Below, piece after piece: positions 52,340 through 64,000 of a DNA stretch of 64,000 bases. The notes under the pieces were generated by a model that worked only from the letters and a program-made list of their open reading frames with translations, did no database searches and was not told where the DNA came from. The stretch is from positions 44,551,066 through 44,615,065 of the forward strand of contig JAPXFY010000031.1 of NCBI GenBank assembly GCA_030674185.1, given 5' to 3'. Numbering within the stretch: the stretch's first letter is position 1; every line of letters begins with the position of its first letter. The stretch comes from Monoplex corrugatus (lineage: Eukaryota > Mollusca > Gastropoda > Littorinimorpha > Ranellidae). Made by a program: the position numbers and the translations under genes.

Positions 52340-52881
52340 TCTGGCTCAATATGTATCTGCAAATTATACTGTCACCAAATAGATCTTTGTTCATTTCCGA
52401 TTTACTTCATACACACTTTTATAGTTCTGGAGAACTGATTTAACAAGTTATGATTTGAGCCATGTAGCACTGTTTGGTACTACAGAAGGTTAAGTAGAAA
52501 AAGACAAGAAAAGACAGAGACAGGCAGACAGACATGACAGGGATTATCTTTCCATCTGAAAGACAGAAAGACAGGCAGGTGGATGTCCACAACACCTATA
52601 AACTAATCATATCAATTGTATGGCGACAATGAGTCAAATTATTATCAAACATTCTGTAAACACAAACATACATTCAAGCACCAAATACATAAATAAACAA
52701 ATAAATAAAATCAGTACAAAAGAAAAGCTTTTTTCTAAAGAATATCTCCTGTTTTTGACAAGGAATGCAAACAGCAATGATGAGACATGCATAATACTAC
52801 ACATCCGAAAACACACACAAACAATTATGTATATATAAACATAAACATACACACACAAGTACACACGCTTTTCTGATAATG

Positions 52882-52969
<88 letters not shown>

Positions 52970-53811
52970 TGGAAGGCGAACAAGTATAAAATATTTGTTT
53001 TGTAAGTTTAACAATTCACTTCTGAGAGACAAAGAAATTCATAATTCTTTGCAGTGTGACAAAGTATTAAATTAATGATATAATGCAGACTGTCAATAAA
53101 GAGTATGAAGAGATATTCTTCTTAACACACTAAAGCTGGACATTCAGTTCATTTCGAATCAATTTCCCTGGGATGTTGTATTAATGAAAGTAAGATGAAG
53201 ACAATTTCATATATAGCAAAAAGGACAAATCATAAAAATGAAGAATAATAGAAATCATCAATAACAGTATTACAGATTCAGACATGAAAAATATTTTGTT
53301 GACGCGAAAAAAAAAAAAAAAAAAAAAAAAAAAGGAAATTAGAGGATGACAAATAACAAATAATCTTAATGAAAACGAAAAAGATGCAGAGGGTACTGCT
53401 TTGGTCTAAAGCCAGATGAGTTGCAGAAGAAGAAAAAAATTACTAACTACTTCTGCAGCCTCAAAAAAAAAAAAAAAAAAAAAAATTTTTTTTATTAGCA
53501 AACAATTTAATGCATTTGCCATTAACAATGCTATTAAAGTATGTAAAATGAGTGACAATACAATGCTATTAAAGTATGTAAAATGAGTGACAATGTCAAA
53601 ATCAAAAACAAAACAATCTAAAAACTCATACAATAAGAGAAAATTAGAAGATTGTGAAGTAAGAAATATTGTCAGAAATAACTCCTGTTTAAAGTACTGC
53701 CTGTTTTGGGATTTGGTCCAGAGATTGTCGATGGATCAAGGTCTTTTTACAAGAATGCGAAATCAAGCAACTTTGGTTTATGGTCAGGCATCTGCTATGT
53801 TATTGTTGTTT
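52340..53811. other. intergenic or intronic sequence with simple repeats
   Basis: Holds (CA)n at 52885-52967, A27 at 53307-53333, A22 then T8 at 53463-53492, and a 39-bp direct repeat (CAATGCTATTAAAGTATGTA...) at about 53527 and 53561. No gene. Confidence 0.7.
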
Positions 53812-54335
53812 GCAGCCCAGCCGACCATGTAGAGCCATATCAGGGCTCTAACCGCTTCAAAACATGCAAAACTTCAACGGGGAAAAAAAAAAGAAAAAAT
53901 TAAGTACACATATCATGCATTCGCGCACATAATCTAGAGACATGCCCCCGGTGCTGACCACTTCCTCCAATTTACAGAACAGGGGATTTAAAAAAACATA
54001 CCTGAATACAAATACAAGCAACCTAAGGACACCAAAACATATATAAGAACAGGCATAAATTACCTTAAATTGCTTCCGCATATCTCCCTAGAGCTAAAAT
54101 TGCACTTAACACATGTATCCAATCATCAGTCCTAAGAAAAAGTACGTAAGACTTTACTGAACACATACAGGTGAATGGACCAACAAGGCAGAAAATGATA
54201 GGAAGAAATGACAGAAAGCAAAGGAACAAGGTAGAAACAAAGAGAGTGACAGAAAAGAGGAAATTTCTAGCACAGAATTCCCAGAAGGTGGAGATACTAT
54301 TCATACTGAAAGAGCCCCTGGCATCCCCATCGGGG
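53812..54335. repeat. 540-bp dispersed repeat, copy 2
   Basis: Same orientation and order as copy 1 at 11583-12122; see there. It follows a poly(A)-containing stretch, but the A run (53881-53890) is internal to the element in both copies. Confidence 0.88.
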
Positions 54336-56737
54336 TTGGTCAGGCGTCTGACTGGTTGCTGTTCAAACAGGTTACAGGTAATGTGGCCTGGTATTACTAC
54401 ACCTCTTTATCTTATGGGCAGAAATCCTGGCCTTAACGATATGGGAAAGAAAGAATATTAAAGGAATAACAGTACAAGAGATCTGAATTCAAAATAAACA
54501 AAATGACAATCGTACCAAACTTGCTTTCAATGGCAAGGAAAGATCACTTCAAGAAGCAGGAAGTACAAGTAAAAGTTTTTTTAATACCTCTACCGAACGC
54601 TAGAAAAACTAGTGCTATATATAGTTTTGCACTGAATGAAATTCACTTATGAAATGTATGTAACATCTGCACATGCAACGGAATTCACCCAAGTCAAATA
54701 TGGGTATGGCTCACTAACAATTTGCAAGGTAATGACATAACCATTTTCGCTTGAAGTTTTCAGATATAAGGACATTATACAAGGTGTGAATTAAAACATA
54801 AATCATACATAAATTATACCTATTGGTAGAGTCACTGTTCTAAAGTCACTTATTACTTTCCAAAATTAGTTGCGGACCTTACTGCCAAACCTGCCAGACA
54901 ATCTACTGATCATCTTTTTGTGGAACAAGAAAAAAGATAAAATTACAGATTAGTACTAAATGTACTGAAAACAGAAGGCACTTTGGCATCTTATGTCTTT
55001 TGAATTTTTCAAAAGTAAATGCAGAATAAAAACAGATTTTGTTATATATAGTGCTGTTGTATAAGCTGTAAAGCATCATTTGTGAAAAGTCATCCTAAAT
55101 CTGGAGAAACAGAGACATCACTGAATGGTGCATCTGCCCTGTAAACACATTATGATGCTGCACAGTTCGCATACTTTGTCCTCAGTAGGTGTGCATGCTG
55201 AGTATTTTCAGCATCAACAAGGCTCTAAAAAGTAATATGACAGGATCTTTAACGTGTTTATTTGATGTTTAACATGCATATGTACATGAAAGGGTTCAGG
55301 CATTATTCAATCTGTGCAGTTTATAATCCTGCCCACCACCAAGGACCATATCCAGGCTGTCATCACATCAACTATGATCAAGCGTGTAGTCAATTAGCCC
55401 TGTTGTCAGAGCACCATGTTCACAATGCAGGCATATCTTCTTCTTGTTGTTGTTGTTGTTGTTGTTTTCCTCCCATCACCTTGCCATAGGGTAAGGCTTA
55501 CGCGCAGGAAAGGGCTTATGCCAGGATTATCTTGAATCCTATCCGTCACATGGCACCTGTGGTGTCAGCATACATGGGATTTATTCCAAGAGCACTGACA
55601 TCATCTTGAGAAAAGAAAAACCTCCACTCTGTACCCAGCTGACACTATCCAAGCATGGCTGATCTCAGGCCTTCCCAATGGAAGTCTGACATTTTAACCC
55701 ACGCGCTATGGTGCGCATCATCCAACACAATCAATTACAAGAACAGTCAACTTTGACAAGTTTCTGTTTAAAAAAGTATTTCTGACAGCGTTACCATACT
55801 CATAACAAATCCCTGTCACAAATGATAGCTACACAGGTACACTTAACACTGCTAGATGAAACCGAGTGAAACTGCTGAACTGATGATACAGACACTGAAG
55901 CCCTGTTGTTTGTGAAAAAACTCATGTTGATAATGTACCATTGATAAACCCGACCATGGCTAGCAGTGACAATACAGAAACCACCAAACCTAACAAGACA
56001 ATATAAACATCACCTCCAACAATAACATACATTGTACCCCAAAATACTGACAAAACTTTCTTCCAAAAGTAAACATAAAAATGTCAATTTCATTACTGGT
56101 GACTCCAATGTCAAATACATCGACATGAGAAGACTGGACAGAACAGGATGTATGTCCATGCAATATCAGCAGCGAAAGTCAGTGACACTACAACTACCCT
56201 GAAGCCACAATTCCATCGACGTGATGATGAATCAAAAAATCTAGGGGCGAAATTTGCATCCGATGCTAAGTTGTGTAAATCCATATGAACACAACTTTTT
56301 TCTTCCAGGCAAGCAATGCGCAGAACTGGGCAGGGCACAGTTCTCCCCAAAACTGTTTGCAGTCATTGTTTTCAAAAAAGAAGCAACATATTTTCACTTG
56401 TGGGGATTGTATAAAAACTAGCACAAAATCCTGGCAATTTATGAGCTAAGTCTCTTGGATTACAAGTATGCACAATTCATAGCCAGAGTTTGAAGCACTA
56501 CTGCCGAGGACATGTACATCATCTCCCCAGATACTTACAGCAGTACTATGTAAATAACTGATGTCATAGGGTAATCATCCCAATTTATTCCCATGCAAGT
56601 GTCTGTTAAAGTATGTGTTGGTGAGCGTGCATGATTGAAAATATGTGTATGTGCATTGCTCGCCTAGATCTATGTTTGTGTCAGGCTGTTCATGTCTTCT
56701 TTCTGCATACTTTCTGAATTGGCCGCAGGCAGCAGCT
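54336..56737. other. long stretch without recognised gene
   Basis: No ABCC-type exon found on the minus strand. At 56075-56140 the plus strand reads FITGDSNVKYIDMRRLDRTG, reminiscent of the GDS-containing SGNH-like domain found in some LINE ORF1 proteins, but it breaks at once. A short (GTT)n lies at 55443-55465. Confidence 0.45.
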
Positions 56738-56915
56738 GAAGAGCACATAAAAATGATTCGTGAAGATTGACACATACATCTCAGCTGCATTAAAAGGTCT
56801 GTGAAATGTCGCTTGAGTGTGTCAGTTGGATAGTGCTTATTGAAGCCATTACCCCCTATTTAATGCAGCTGAGATGCATGTGTCAATCTTCACGAATCAT
56901 TTTTATGTGCTCTTC
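56738..56915. repeat. near-perfect inverted repeat, arms of about 57 bp with 64-bp spacer
   Basis: Left arm 56738-56794 begins GAAGAGCACATAAAAATGAT, TCGTGAAGATTGACACATAC; right arm 56859-56915 is its complement with one mismatch. Transcripts could fold into a long hairpin. It may be a foldback MITE or inverted local duplication; no flanking duplication was identified. Confidence 0.92.
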
Positions 56916-57282
56916 TTCCTAGAAAACCAGTACCACTCAAAGAATCGAAAATACTTCGTTAAGACAGTTACATGCATTATGCACTTAACAAGGTGTATTC
57001 TGTCTGTATCAGAAAGACTTCATCATAGACGGAAAGTCAAAATGAATCATTGTCTTACTTTTCTTCAGGCCGTATTCATCTCCCTCTCAGTGGCTTCTAA
57101 ATAAAAAATTTTATTTTATTTTATCATCGTACTAAGAGGGATTTCCTTTGTGCTCAACCCCCCACCCCTTATTTTCTATGTTACCTTAATGGCCACAGAG
57201 GCTGGCACAGTATTTACAATACAATGATGATAACGAGGATCATAATCATGATGCCATAGTTTCATCTAGGATTGAGAGTACA
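56916..57282. other. unique sequence
   Basis: No feature recognised apart from a T/A-rich stretch at 57105-57125. Confidence 0.5.
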
Positions 57283-57576
57283 TGGCAGGGTTGTACTCTA
57301 TGCTTACTATCATAATATATTCTGGCATCAACCGGGCCTGAGAGATGAGATACAGATATCTGCAGCATTGGTCAGATCGCATCTGTGAAGTGGATGAGAC
57401 TCGACTGTATGGTCCCACCAGTCTTCCCAATGAGTCTATAGCATGCTTACTTCTGGGCAGGAGCCAGTTGGAGCTGAAAAATCCCACAATGATTTTTGAA
57501 GGGACCGATGGGGATTTGAACCCGCAACCTTCCAGTCAGTAGTCCATTGTGCTAACCACTACACTACGACAACTGG
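57283..57576 (-). repeat. tRNA-derived SINE
   Basis: Minus strand: head GTCGTAGTGTAGTGGTTAGC contains a pol III A box (TAGTGTAGTGG) and GGTTGCGGGTTCAAATCCCC contains a B box (GGTTCAAATCC). The head resembles tRNA-Val/Asp-type genes but lacks an intact cloverleaf and continues into an unrelated body (CAACTGGCTCCTGCCCAGAA, CATTGGGAAGACTGGTGGGA). A second, older copy is at 24155-24480. Confidence 0.82.
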
Positions 57577-57876
57577 TCTCAGTGGCTGGTTGTTCTGCTT
57601 ACAACAGGTCAGGCAGTGCCTCTCTTTTGAGAACAACTGACCCTTAAAAGTCCAATACAGGTAATCCATGCTAAGGCCATATTACCTCTAAAATACATTA
57701 TATTTCAAATATATAGGACAACTGTGCACAACTCCATATGAAAATGGAAGCTGAAAAAATAATGCCCTTAAAATCCTGAAGGGTGCATTGCAAGTAACGT
57801 ACAGGCAACAGAATATTTTGTTAATCCCTCCTTCCTTGTCTCATTATCTCAGACTTAACAAATTCATCTTAGTAAA

Positions 57877-58651
57877 CCAGGGGTGCAGATCACGTAGAGA
57901 TGGGGGTAAATCACGTAAGGAAGATGGAAATCACGTACAAAAATTATATCAAAAGGGTATGAACACGTAAGACTTTGTCGTCTTGAGGGTATGGTCACGT
58001 AAGCATTTTTGCTCTGCCGGTCTCATCACGTAAAGGTTTTGAGCCGTGGGGGTATAGACCTATCGCTCCGTTCGCTCGCCTAGCCGCGGCGGGCAAGCTA
58101 ACGACGCGGCACATGCAGCATTGGGGTCGGGCATTACATTAGCGGTAAAAAGGCTACGTCACACTTTTCTACAACTCTTTGCCTGGGCCAATGAAAATGC
58201 AGCGGAAACCGAAAGCAGCCCTTTGAGAAGTACTTTTCTGTCTCAGTCAGATATTCTTATTTCTAAACACATTAGTAATGTGATTGCTTAGTTACAGTTA
58301 CTTGAATCAGAATCAGTTCACATTAAATTTTGTAATATGGAAACATTCCTCCTGTGTTGTCTGTGTCAGTGTGGAAACTGGCATGTGTCACTGTAAAGAG
58401 TTGATCTTTATTCTAATTTAGTAGAAGGCCATGCTGCTTGCTTTTTTATAATTTAATTTATTTAAACCATTAGGCCAAAAAATCACTTGGGAAAACAAAA
58501 TACCGAGTCTTTGCATCGGTGGCTCATACCCCCAGAAATTTTGGCAAAGGGTATGAAAACCCCCTAAAAAAATTATTGGGGGTATGAAAACCCTCGTTTT
58601 TTTAGTGGGGATATGAAAACCCTTGACTTTTAGAAGGATCTGCACCACTGG
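57877..58651. mobile_element. 775-bp non-autonomous DNA transposon with TAAA target duplication
   Basis: Left end CCAGGGGTGCAGATCACGT; from the right end CCAGTGGTGCAGATCCTTC: 14 of the first 15 bases match. TAAA flanks both sides (57873-57876, 58652-58655). The left half has at least six TCACGTA/CACGTAA motifs and a CpG-rich core (CCGTTCGCTCGCCTAGCCGC); the right half has repeated GGGTATGAAAACCC. No transposase. Family not recognised. Confidence 0.82.
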
Positions 58652-58959
58652 TAAACAAAATAATATATAATAAAGCCTTCAGTACTCAAAGCAAAAATAC
58701 CTGCTCAGAGAAATGTGAACCACACTCCAGAAACATAACTTGCCATTTCCCAAACCAAGACTGGAACTTTCATCAATCTCTTCTAGCATATTCTGGTACA
58801 ACCTGCTGGAATGGTCTACCAAAAGCCTTGAAAGGTTCACTATCAGAAATACCAGTGAAAAAAAACCCACCACTTTAATCACTACATGCGTGTTAATACC
58901 TATATCAGTTATGCCTTATTTCACTCTTTCCAATTTGTTTACCTATATATACACATCTG

Positions 58960-61900
58960 TATACATGTATAGGTGATCTTTTCTGATACTGTCAATCTAC
59001 TTGTCACTGAACACATGTATAGTTAATGTGTCCCTACATGTATGGATGATCTTTTCTGATACTGTCAATCTACTTGTCACTGAACATATGTATAGTTAAT
59101 GTGTCCCTACATGTATGGGTGATCTTTTCTGATACTGTCAATCTACTTGTCACTGAACACATGTATAGTTAATGTGTCCCTACATGTATGGATTCTCTTC
59201 TGATACTGTCAATCTACTTGTCACTGAACACATGTATAGTTAATGTGTCCTTACATGTATGGATTCTTTTCTGATACTGTCAATCTACTTGTCACTGAAC
59301 ACATGTACAGTTAATGTGTCCCTACATGTATAAGTGATCTTTTCTGATACTGTCAATCTACTTGTCACTGAACACATGTACAGTTAATGTGTCCCTACAT
59401 GTATAAGTGATCTTTTCTGATACTGTCAATCTACTTGTCACTGAACACATGTACAGTTAATGTGTCCCTACATGTATGGGTGATCTTTTCTGATACTGTC
59501 AATCTACTTGTCACTGAACACATGTACAGTTAATGTGTCCCTACATGTACGGATGATCTTTTCTGATACTGTCAATCTACTTGTCACTGAACACATGTAT
59601 AGTTAATGTGTCCCTACATGTATGGGTGATCTTTTCTGATACTGTCAATCTACTTGTCACTGAACACATGTACAGTTAATGTGTCCCTACATGTATGGGT
59701 GATCTTTTCTGATACTGTCAATCTACTTGTCACTGAACACATGTGTAGTTAATGTGTCCCTACATGTATGGGTGATCTTTTCTGATACTGTCAATCTACT
59801 TGTCACTGAACACATGTACAGTTAATGTGTCCCTACATGTATATGTTGTCTTTTCTGATACTGTCAATCTACTTGTCACTGAACACATGTACAGTTAATG
59901 TGTCCCTACATGCATAAGTGATCTTTTCTGATACTGTCAATCTACTTGTCACTGAACACATGTATAGTTAATGTGTCCCTACATGTATAGGTGATCTTTT
60001 CTGATACTGTCAATCTACTTGTCACTGAACACATGTACAGTTAATGTGCCCCTACATGTATGGGTGATCTTTTCTGATACTGTCAATCTACTTGTCACTG
60101 AACACATGTATAGTTAATGTGTCCCTACATGTATAAGTGATCTTTTCTGATACTGTCAATCTACTTGTCACTGAACACATGTATAGTTAATGTGTCCCTA
60201 CATGTATAGGTGATCTTTTCTGATACTGTCAATCTACTTGTCACTGAACACATGTACAGTTAATGTGTCCCTACATGTATGGGTGATCTTTCTGATACTG
60301 TCAATCTACTTGTCACTGAACACATGTACAGTTAATGTGTCCCTACATGTATGGGTGATCTTTTCTGACACTGTCAATCTACTTGTCACTGAACACATGT
60401 ATAGTTAATGTGTCCTACATGTATGGGTGATCTTTTCTGACACTGTCAATCTACTTGTCACTGAACACATGTATAGTTAATGTGTCCCTACATGTATAAG
60501 TGATCTTTTCTGATACTGTCAATCTACTTGTCACTGAACACATGTATAGTTAATGTGTCCCTACATGTATATGTTGTCTTTTCTGATACTGTCAATCTAC
60601 TTGTCACTGAACACATGTACAGTTAATGTGTCCCTACATGTATGGGTGATCTTTTCTGATACTGTCAATCTACTTGTCATGAACACATGTACAGTTAATG
60701 TGTCCCTACATGTATATGTTGTCTTTTCTGATACTGTCAATCTACTTGTCACTGAACACATGTACAGTTAATGTGTCCCTACTGTATAAGTGATCTTTTC
60801 TGATACTGTCAATCTACTTGTCACTGAACACATGTACAGTTAATGTGTCCCTACATGTATGGGTGATCTTTTCTGATACTGTCAATCTACTTGTCACTGA
60901 ACAATGTACAGTTAATGTGTCCCTACATGTATGGATGATCTTTTCTGATACTGTCAATCTACTTGTCACTGAACACATGTACAGTTAATGTGTCCCTACA
61001 TGTATATGTTGTCTTTTCTGATACTGTCAATCTACTTGTCACTGAACACATGTATAGTTAATGTGTCCCTACATGTATAGGTGATCTTTTCTGATACTGT
61101 CAATCTACTTGTCACTGAACACATGTGTAGTTAATGTGTCCCTACATGTATATGTTGTCTTTTCTGATACTGTCAATCTACTTGTCACTGAACACATGTA
61201 CAGTTAATGTGTCCCTACATGTATGGGTGATCTTTTCTGATACTGTCAATCTACTTGTCACTGAACACATGTATAGTTAATGTGTCCCTACATGTATGGA
61301 TGATCTTTTCTGATACTGTCAATCTACTTGTCACTGAACACGTGTACAGTTAATGTGTCCCTACATGTATGGGTGATCTTTTCTGACACTGTCAATCTAC
61401 TTGTCACTGAACACATGTTACAGTTAATGTGTCCCTACATGTATGGGTGATCTTTTCTGATACTGTCAATCTACTTGTCACTGAACACATGTACAGTTAA
61501 TGTGTCCCTACATGTATGGTGATCTTTTCTGATACTGTCAATCTACTTGTCACTGAACACATGTATAGTTAATGTGTCCCTACATGTATGGATGATCTTT
61601 TCTGATACTGTCAATCTACTTGTCACTGAACACATGTACAGTTAATGTGTCCCTACATGTATAAGTGATCTTTTCTGATACTGTCAATCTACTTGTCACT
61701 GAACACATGTGTAGTTAATGTGTCCCTACATGTATGGGTGATCTTTTCTGATATTGTCAATCTACTTGTCACTGAACACATGTACAGTTAATGTGTCCCT
61801 ACATGTATATGTTGTCTTTTCTGATACTGTCAATCTACTTGTCACTGAACACATGTACAGTTAATGTGTCCCTACATGTATGGATGATCTTTTCTGATAC

Positions 61901-64000
61901 TGTCAATCTACTTGTCACTGAACACATGTACAGTTAATGTGTCCCTACATGTATGGGTGATCTTTTCTGACACTGTCAATCTACTTGTCACTGAACACAT
62001 TGTAGTTAATGTGTCCCTACATGTATAAGTGATCTTTTCTGATACTGTCAATCTACTTGTCACTGAACACATGTACAGTTAATGTGTCCCTACATGTATG
62101 GATGATCTTTTCTGATACTGTCAATCTACTTGTCACTGAACACATGTACAGTTAATGTGTCCCTACATGTATGGGTGATCTTTTCTGACACTGTCAATCT
62201 ACTTGTCACTGAACACATGTGTAGTTAATGTGTCCCTACATGTATGGGTGATCTTTTCTGATATTGTCAATCTACTTGTCACTGAACACATGTGTAGTTA
62301 ATGTGTCCCTACATGTATAAGTGATCTTTTCTGATACTGTCAATCTACTTGTCACTGAACACATGTACAGTTAATGTGTCCCTACATGTATGGTGATCTT
62401 TTCTGATACTGTCAATCTACTTGTCACTGAACACATGTACAGTTAATGTGTCCCTACATGTATGGGTGATCTTTTCTGACACTGTCAATCTACTTGTCAC
62501 TGAACACATGTGTAGTTAATGTGTCCCTACATGTATGAAGTGATCTTTTCTGATACTGTCAATCTACTTGTCACTGAACACATGTACAGTTAATGTATCC
62601 CTACATGTATATGTTGTCTTTTCTGATACTGTCAATCTACTTGTCACTGAACACATGTACAGTTAATGTGCCCTACATGTATATGTTGTCTTTTCTGACC
62701 TGTCAATCTACTTGTCACTGAACACATGTACAGTTAATGTGTCCCTACATGTATATGTTGTCTTTTCTGATACTGTCAATCTACTTGTCACTGAACACAT
62801 GTATAGTTAATGTGTCCCTACATGTATAGGTGATCTTTTCTGATACTGTCAATCTACTTGTCACTGAACACATGTACAGTTAATGTGTCCCTACATGTAT
62901 AAGTGATCTTTTCTGATACTGTCAATCTACTTGTCACTGAACACATGTGTAGTTAATGTGTCCCTACATGTATAAGTGATCTTTTCTGATACTGTCAATC
63001 TACTTGTCACTGAACACATGTACAGTTAATGTGTCCCTACATGTATGGATGATCTTTTCTGATACTGTCAATCTACTTGTCACTGAACACATGTACAGTT
63101 AATGTGTCCCTACATGTATGGGTGATCTTTTCTGACACTGTCAATCTACTTGTCACTGAACACATGTGTAGTTAATGTGTCCCTACATGTATGGGTGATC
63201 TTTTCTGATATTGTGATCTTTTCTGATATTGTCAATCTACTTGTCACTGAACACATGTGTAGTTAATGTGTCCCTACATGTATAAGTGATCTTTTCTGAT
63301 ACTGTCAATCTACTTGTCACTGAACACATGTACAGTTAATGTGTCCCTACATGTATGGATGATCTTTTCTGATACTGTCAATCTACTTGTCACTGAACAC
63401 ATGTACAGTTAATGTGTCCCTACATGTATGGGTGATCTTTTCTGACACTGTCAATCTACTTGTCACTGAACACATGTGTAGTTAATGTGTCCCTACATGT
63501 ATAAGTGATCTTTTCTGATACTGTCAATCTACTTGTCACTGAACACATGTACAGTTAATGTATCCCTACATGTATATGTTGTCTTTTCTGATACTGTCAA
63601 TCTACTTGTCACTGAACACATGTACAGTTAATGTGTCCCTACATGTATATGTTGTCTTTCTGACACTGTCAATCTACTTGTCACTGAACACATGTACAGT
63701 TAATGTGTCCCTACATGTATACGTTGTCTTTTCTGATACTGTCAATCTACTTGTCACTGAACACATGTATAGTTAATGTGTCCCTACATGTATAGGTTGA
63801 TCTTTTCTGATACTGTCAATCTACTTGTCACTGAACACATGTACAGTTAATGTGTCCCTACATGTATAAGTGATCTTTTCTGATACTGTCAATCTACTTG
63901 TCACTGAACACATGTATAGTTAATGTGTCCCTACATGTATAGGTGATCTTTTCTGATACTGTCAATCTACTTGTCACTGAACACATGTATAGTTAATGTG
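58960..64000. repeat. 73-bp satellite, about 69 copies, continuing past the window
   Basis: The unit is GTGATCTTTTCTGATACTGT, CAATCTACTTGTCACTGAAC, ACATGTACAGTTAATGTGTC, CCTACATGTATGG. Units differ mainly at a 6-bp junction (TATGGGTG, TATAAGTG, TATAGGTG, TATGGATG, TATATGTTG) and at TACAG/TATAG/TGTAG. Marker variants recur 965 bp apart, showing higher-order repeats. The array start at 58960 is sharp. Confidence 0.96.

Noticed and set aside
53307..53492. processed pseudogene marked by poly(A)
   Set aside because: Two A runs exist, but no coding or transcript-like sequence lies upstream of either.
57500..57576. functional tRNA gene
   Set aside because: A and B boxes are present but no anticodon stem or acceptor pairing was found, and the sequence continues into a SINE body shared with another copy.

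Overview
This is a eukaryotic nuclear window. It has spliced genes with GT-AG introns, three non-LTR retrotransposon fragments, several cut-and-paste transposon remnants, dense (CA)n/(GA)n microsatellites and very large minisatellite arrays. The repeat load, the LINE and SINE types and the invertebrate-like ABC transporter suggest a lophotrochozoan animal, most likely a gastropod mollusc. The organism assignment is inference from style, not from a diagnostic gene.

The only conserved host gene is on the minus strand: the middle and 3' part of an ABC transporter of subfamily C, closest in my recollection to ABCC4/MRP4. Fourteen exons lie between 43716 (5') and 3618 (3'). They run from the linker before nucleotide-binding domain 1 (NBD1), through NBD1 and the second transmembrane domain, to the Walker A region of NBD2. 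Exon phases join without conflict and give 772 codons (2316 nt, 3.6% of the window). Exons 2 and 8 each carry a one-base homopolymer frameshift, more likely assembly error than biology. The first transmembrane domain must lie beyond 64000 and the end of NBD2 before position 1.

Nearly every intron holds its own tandem repeat. From low to high coordinate: a 3.28-kb DNA transposon with terminal inverted repeats (TIRs) and a small spliced gene, inserted in a 58-bp repeat (1-3575); a mariner transposase pseudogene whose catalytic segment has expanded into an in-frame 93-bp minisatellite (6.7-8.5 kb); a 66-bp array split by a MITE (10.0-11.2 kb); two 31-bp arrays (12.15-14.1 kb); a piggyBac-like remnant (15.3-15.9 kb); an array built from the exon 10 splice acceptor (16.5-17.4 kb); arrays of about 65, 34 and 106 bp (18.6-24.0 kb); a pogo/Tigger-like MITE (25.2 kb); a 116-bp array (26.4 kb); an L2/CR1-like LINE (27.5-29.6 kb); a 45-bp array (29.9 kb); an RTE-like LINE (35.0-36.5 kb); a 52-bp array (36.8-38.7 kb) and a 60-bp array (40.2-43.4 kb).

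Upstream of exon 1 (43.7-64 kb) I find no coding exon. This stretch holds 56-, 40- and 67/72-bp arrays, a second long LINE ORF (50.6-52.3 kb), a dispersed repeat shared with 11.6 kb, a near-perfect inverted repeat (56.7-56.9 kb), a tRNA-derived SINE (57.3-57.6 kb), a 775-bp element with TIRs and a TAAA target duplication, and more than 5 kb of a 73-bp satellite with a 965-bp higher-order period that runs off the window.

The most unusual theme is that several repeats copy splice-junction or coding sequence: the exon 10 acceptor, the exon 12 acceptor, the exon 4 donor, intron sequence beside the exon 11 donor, and the mariner catalytic core. The sense-strand copies put decoy splice sites inside the introns of one gene.
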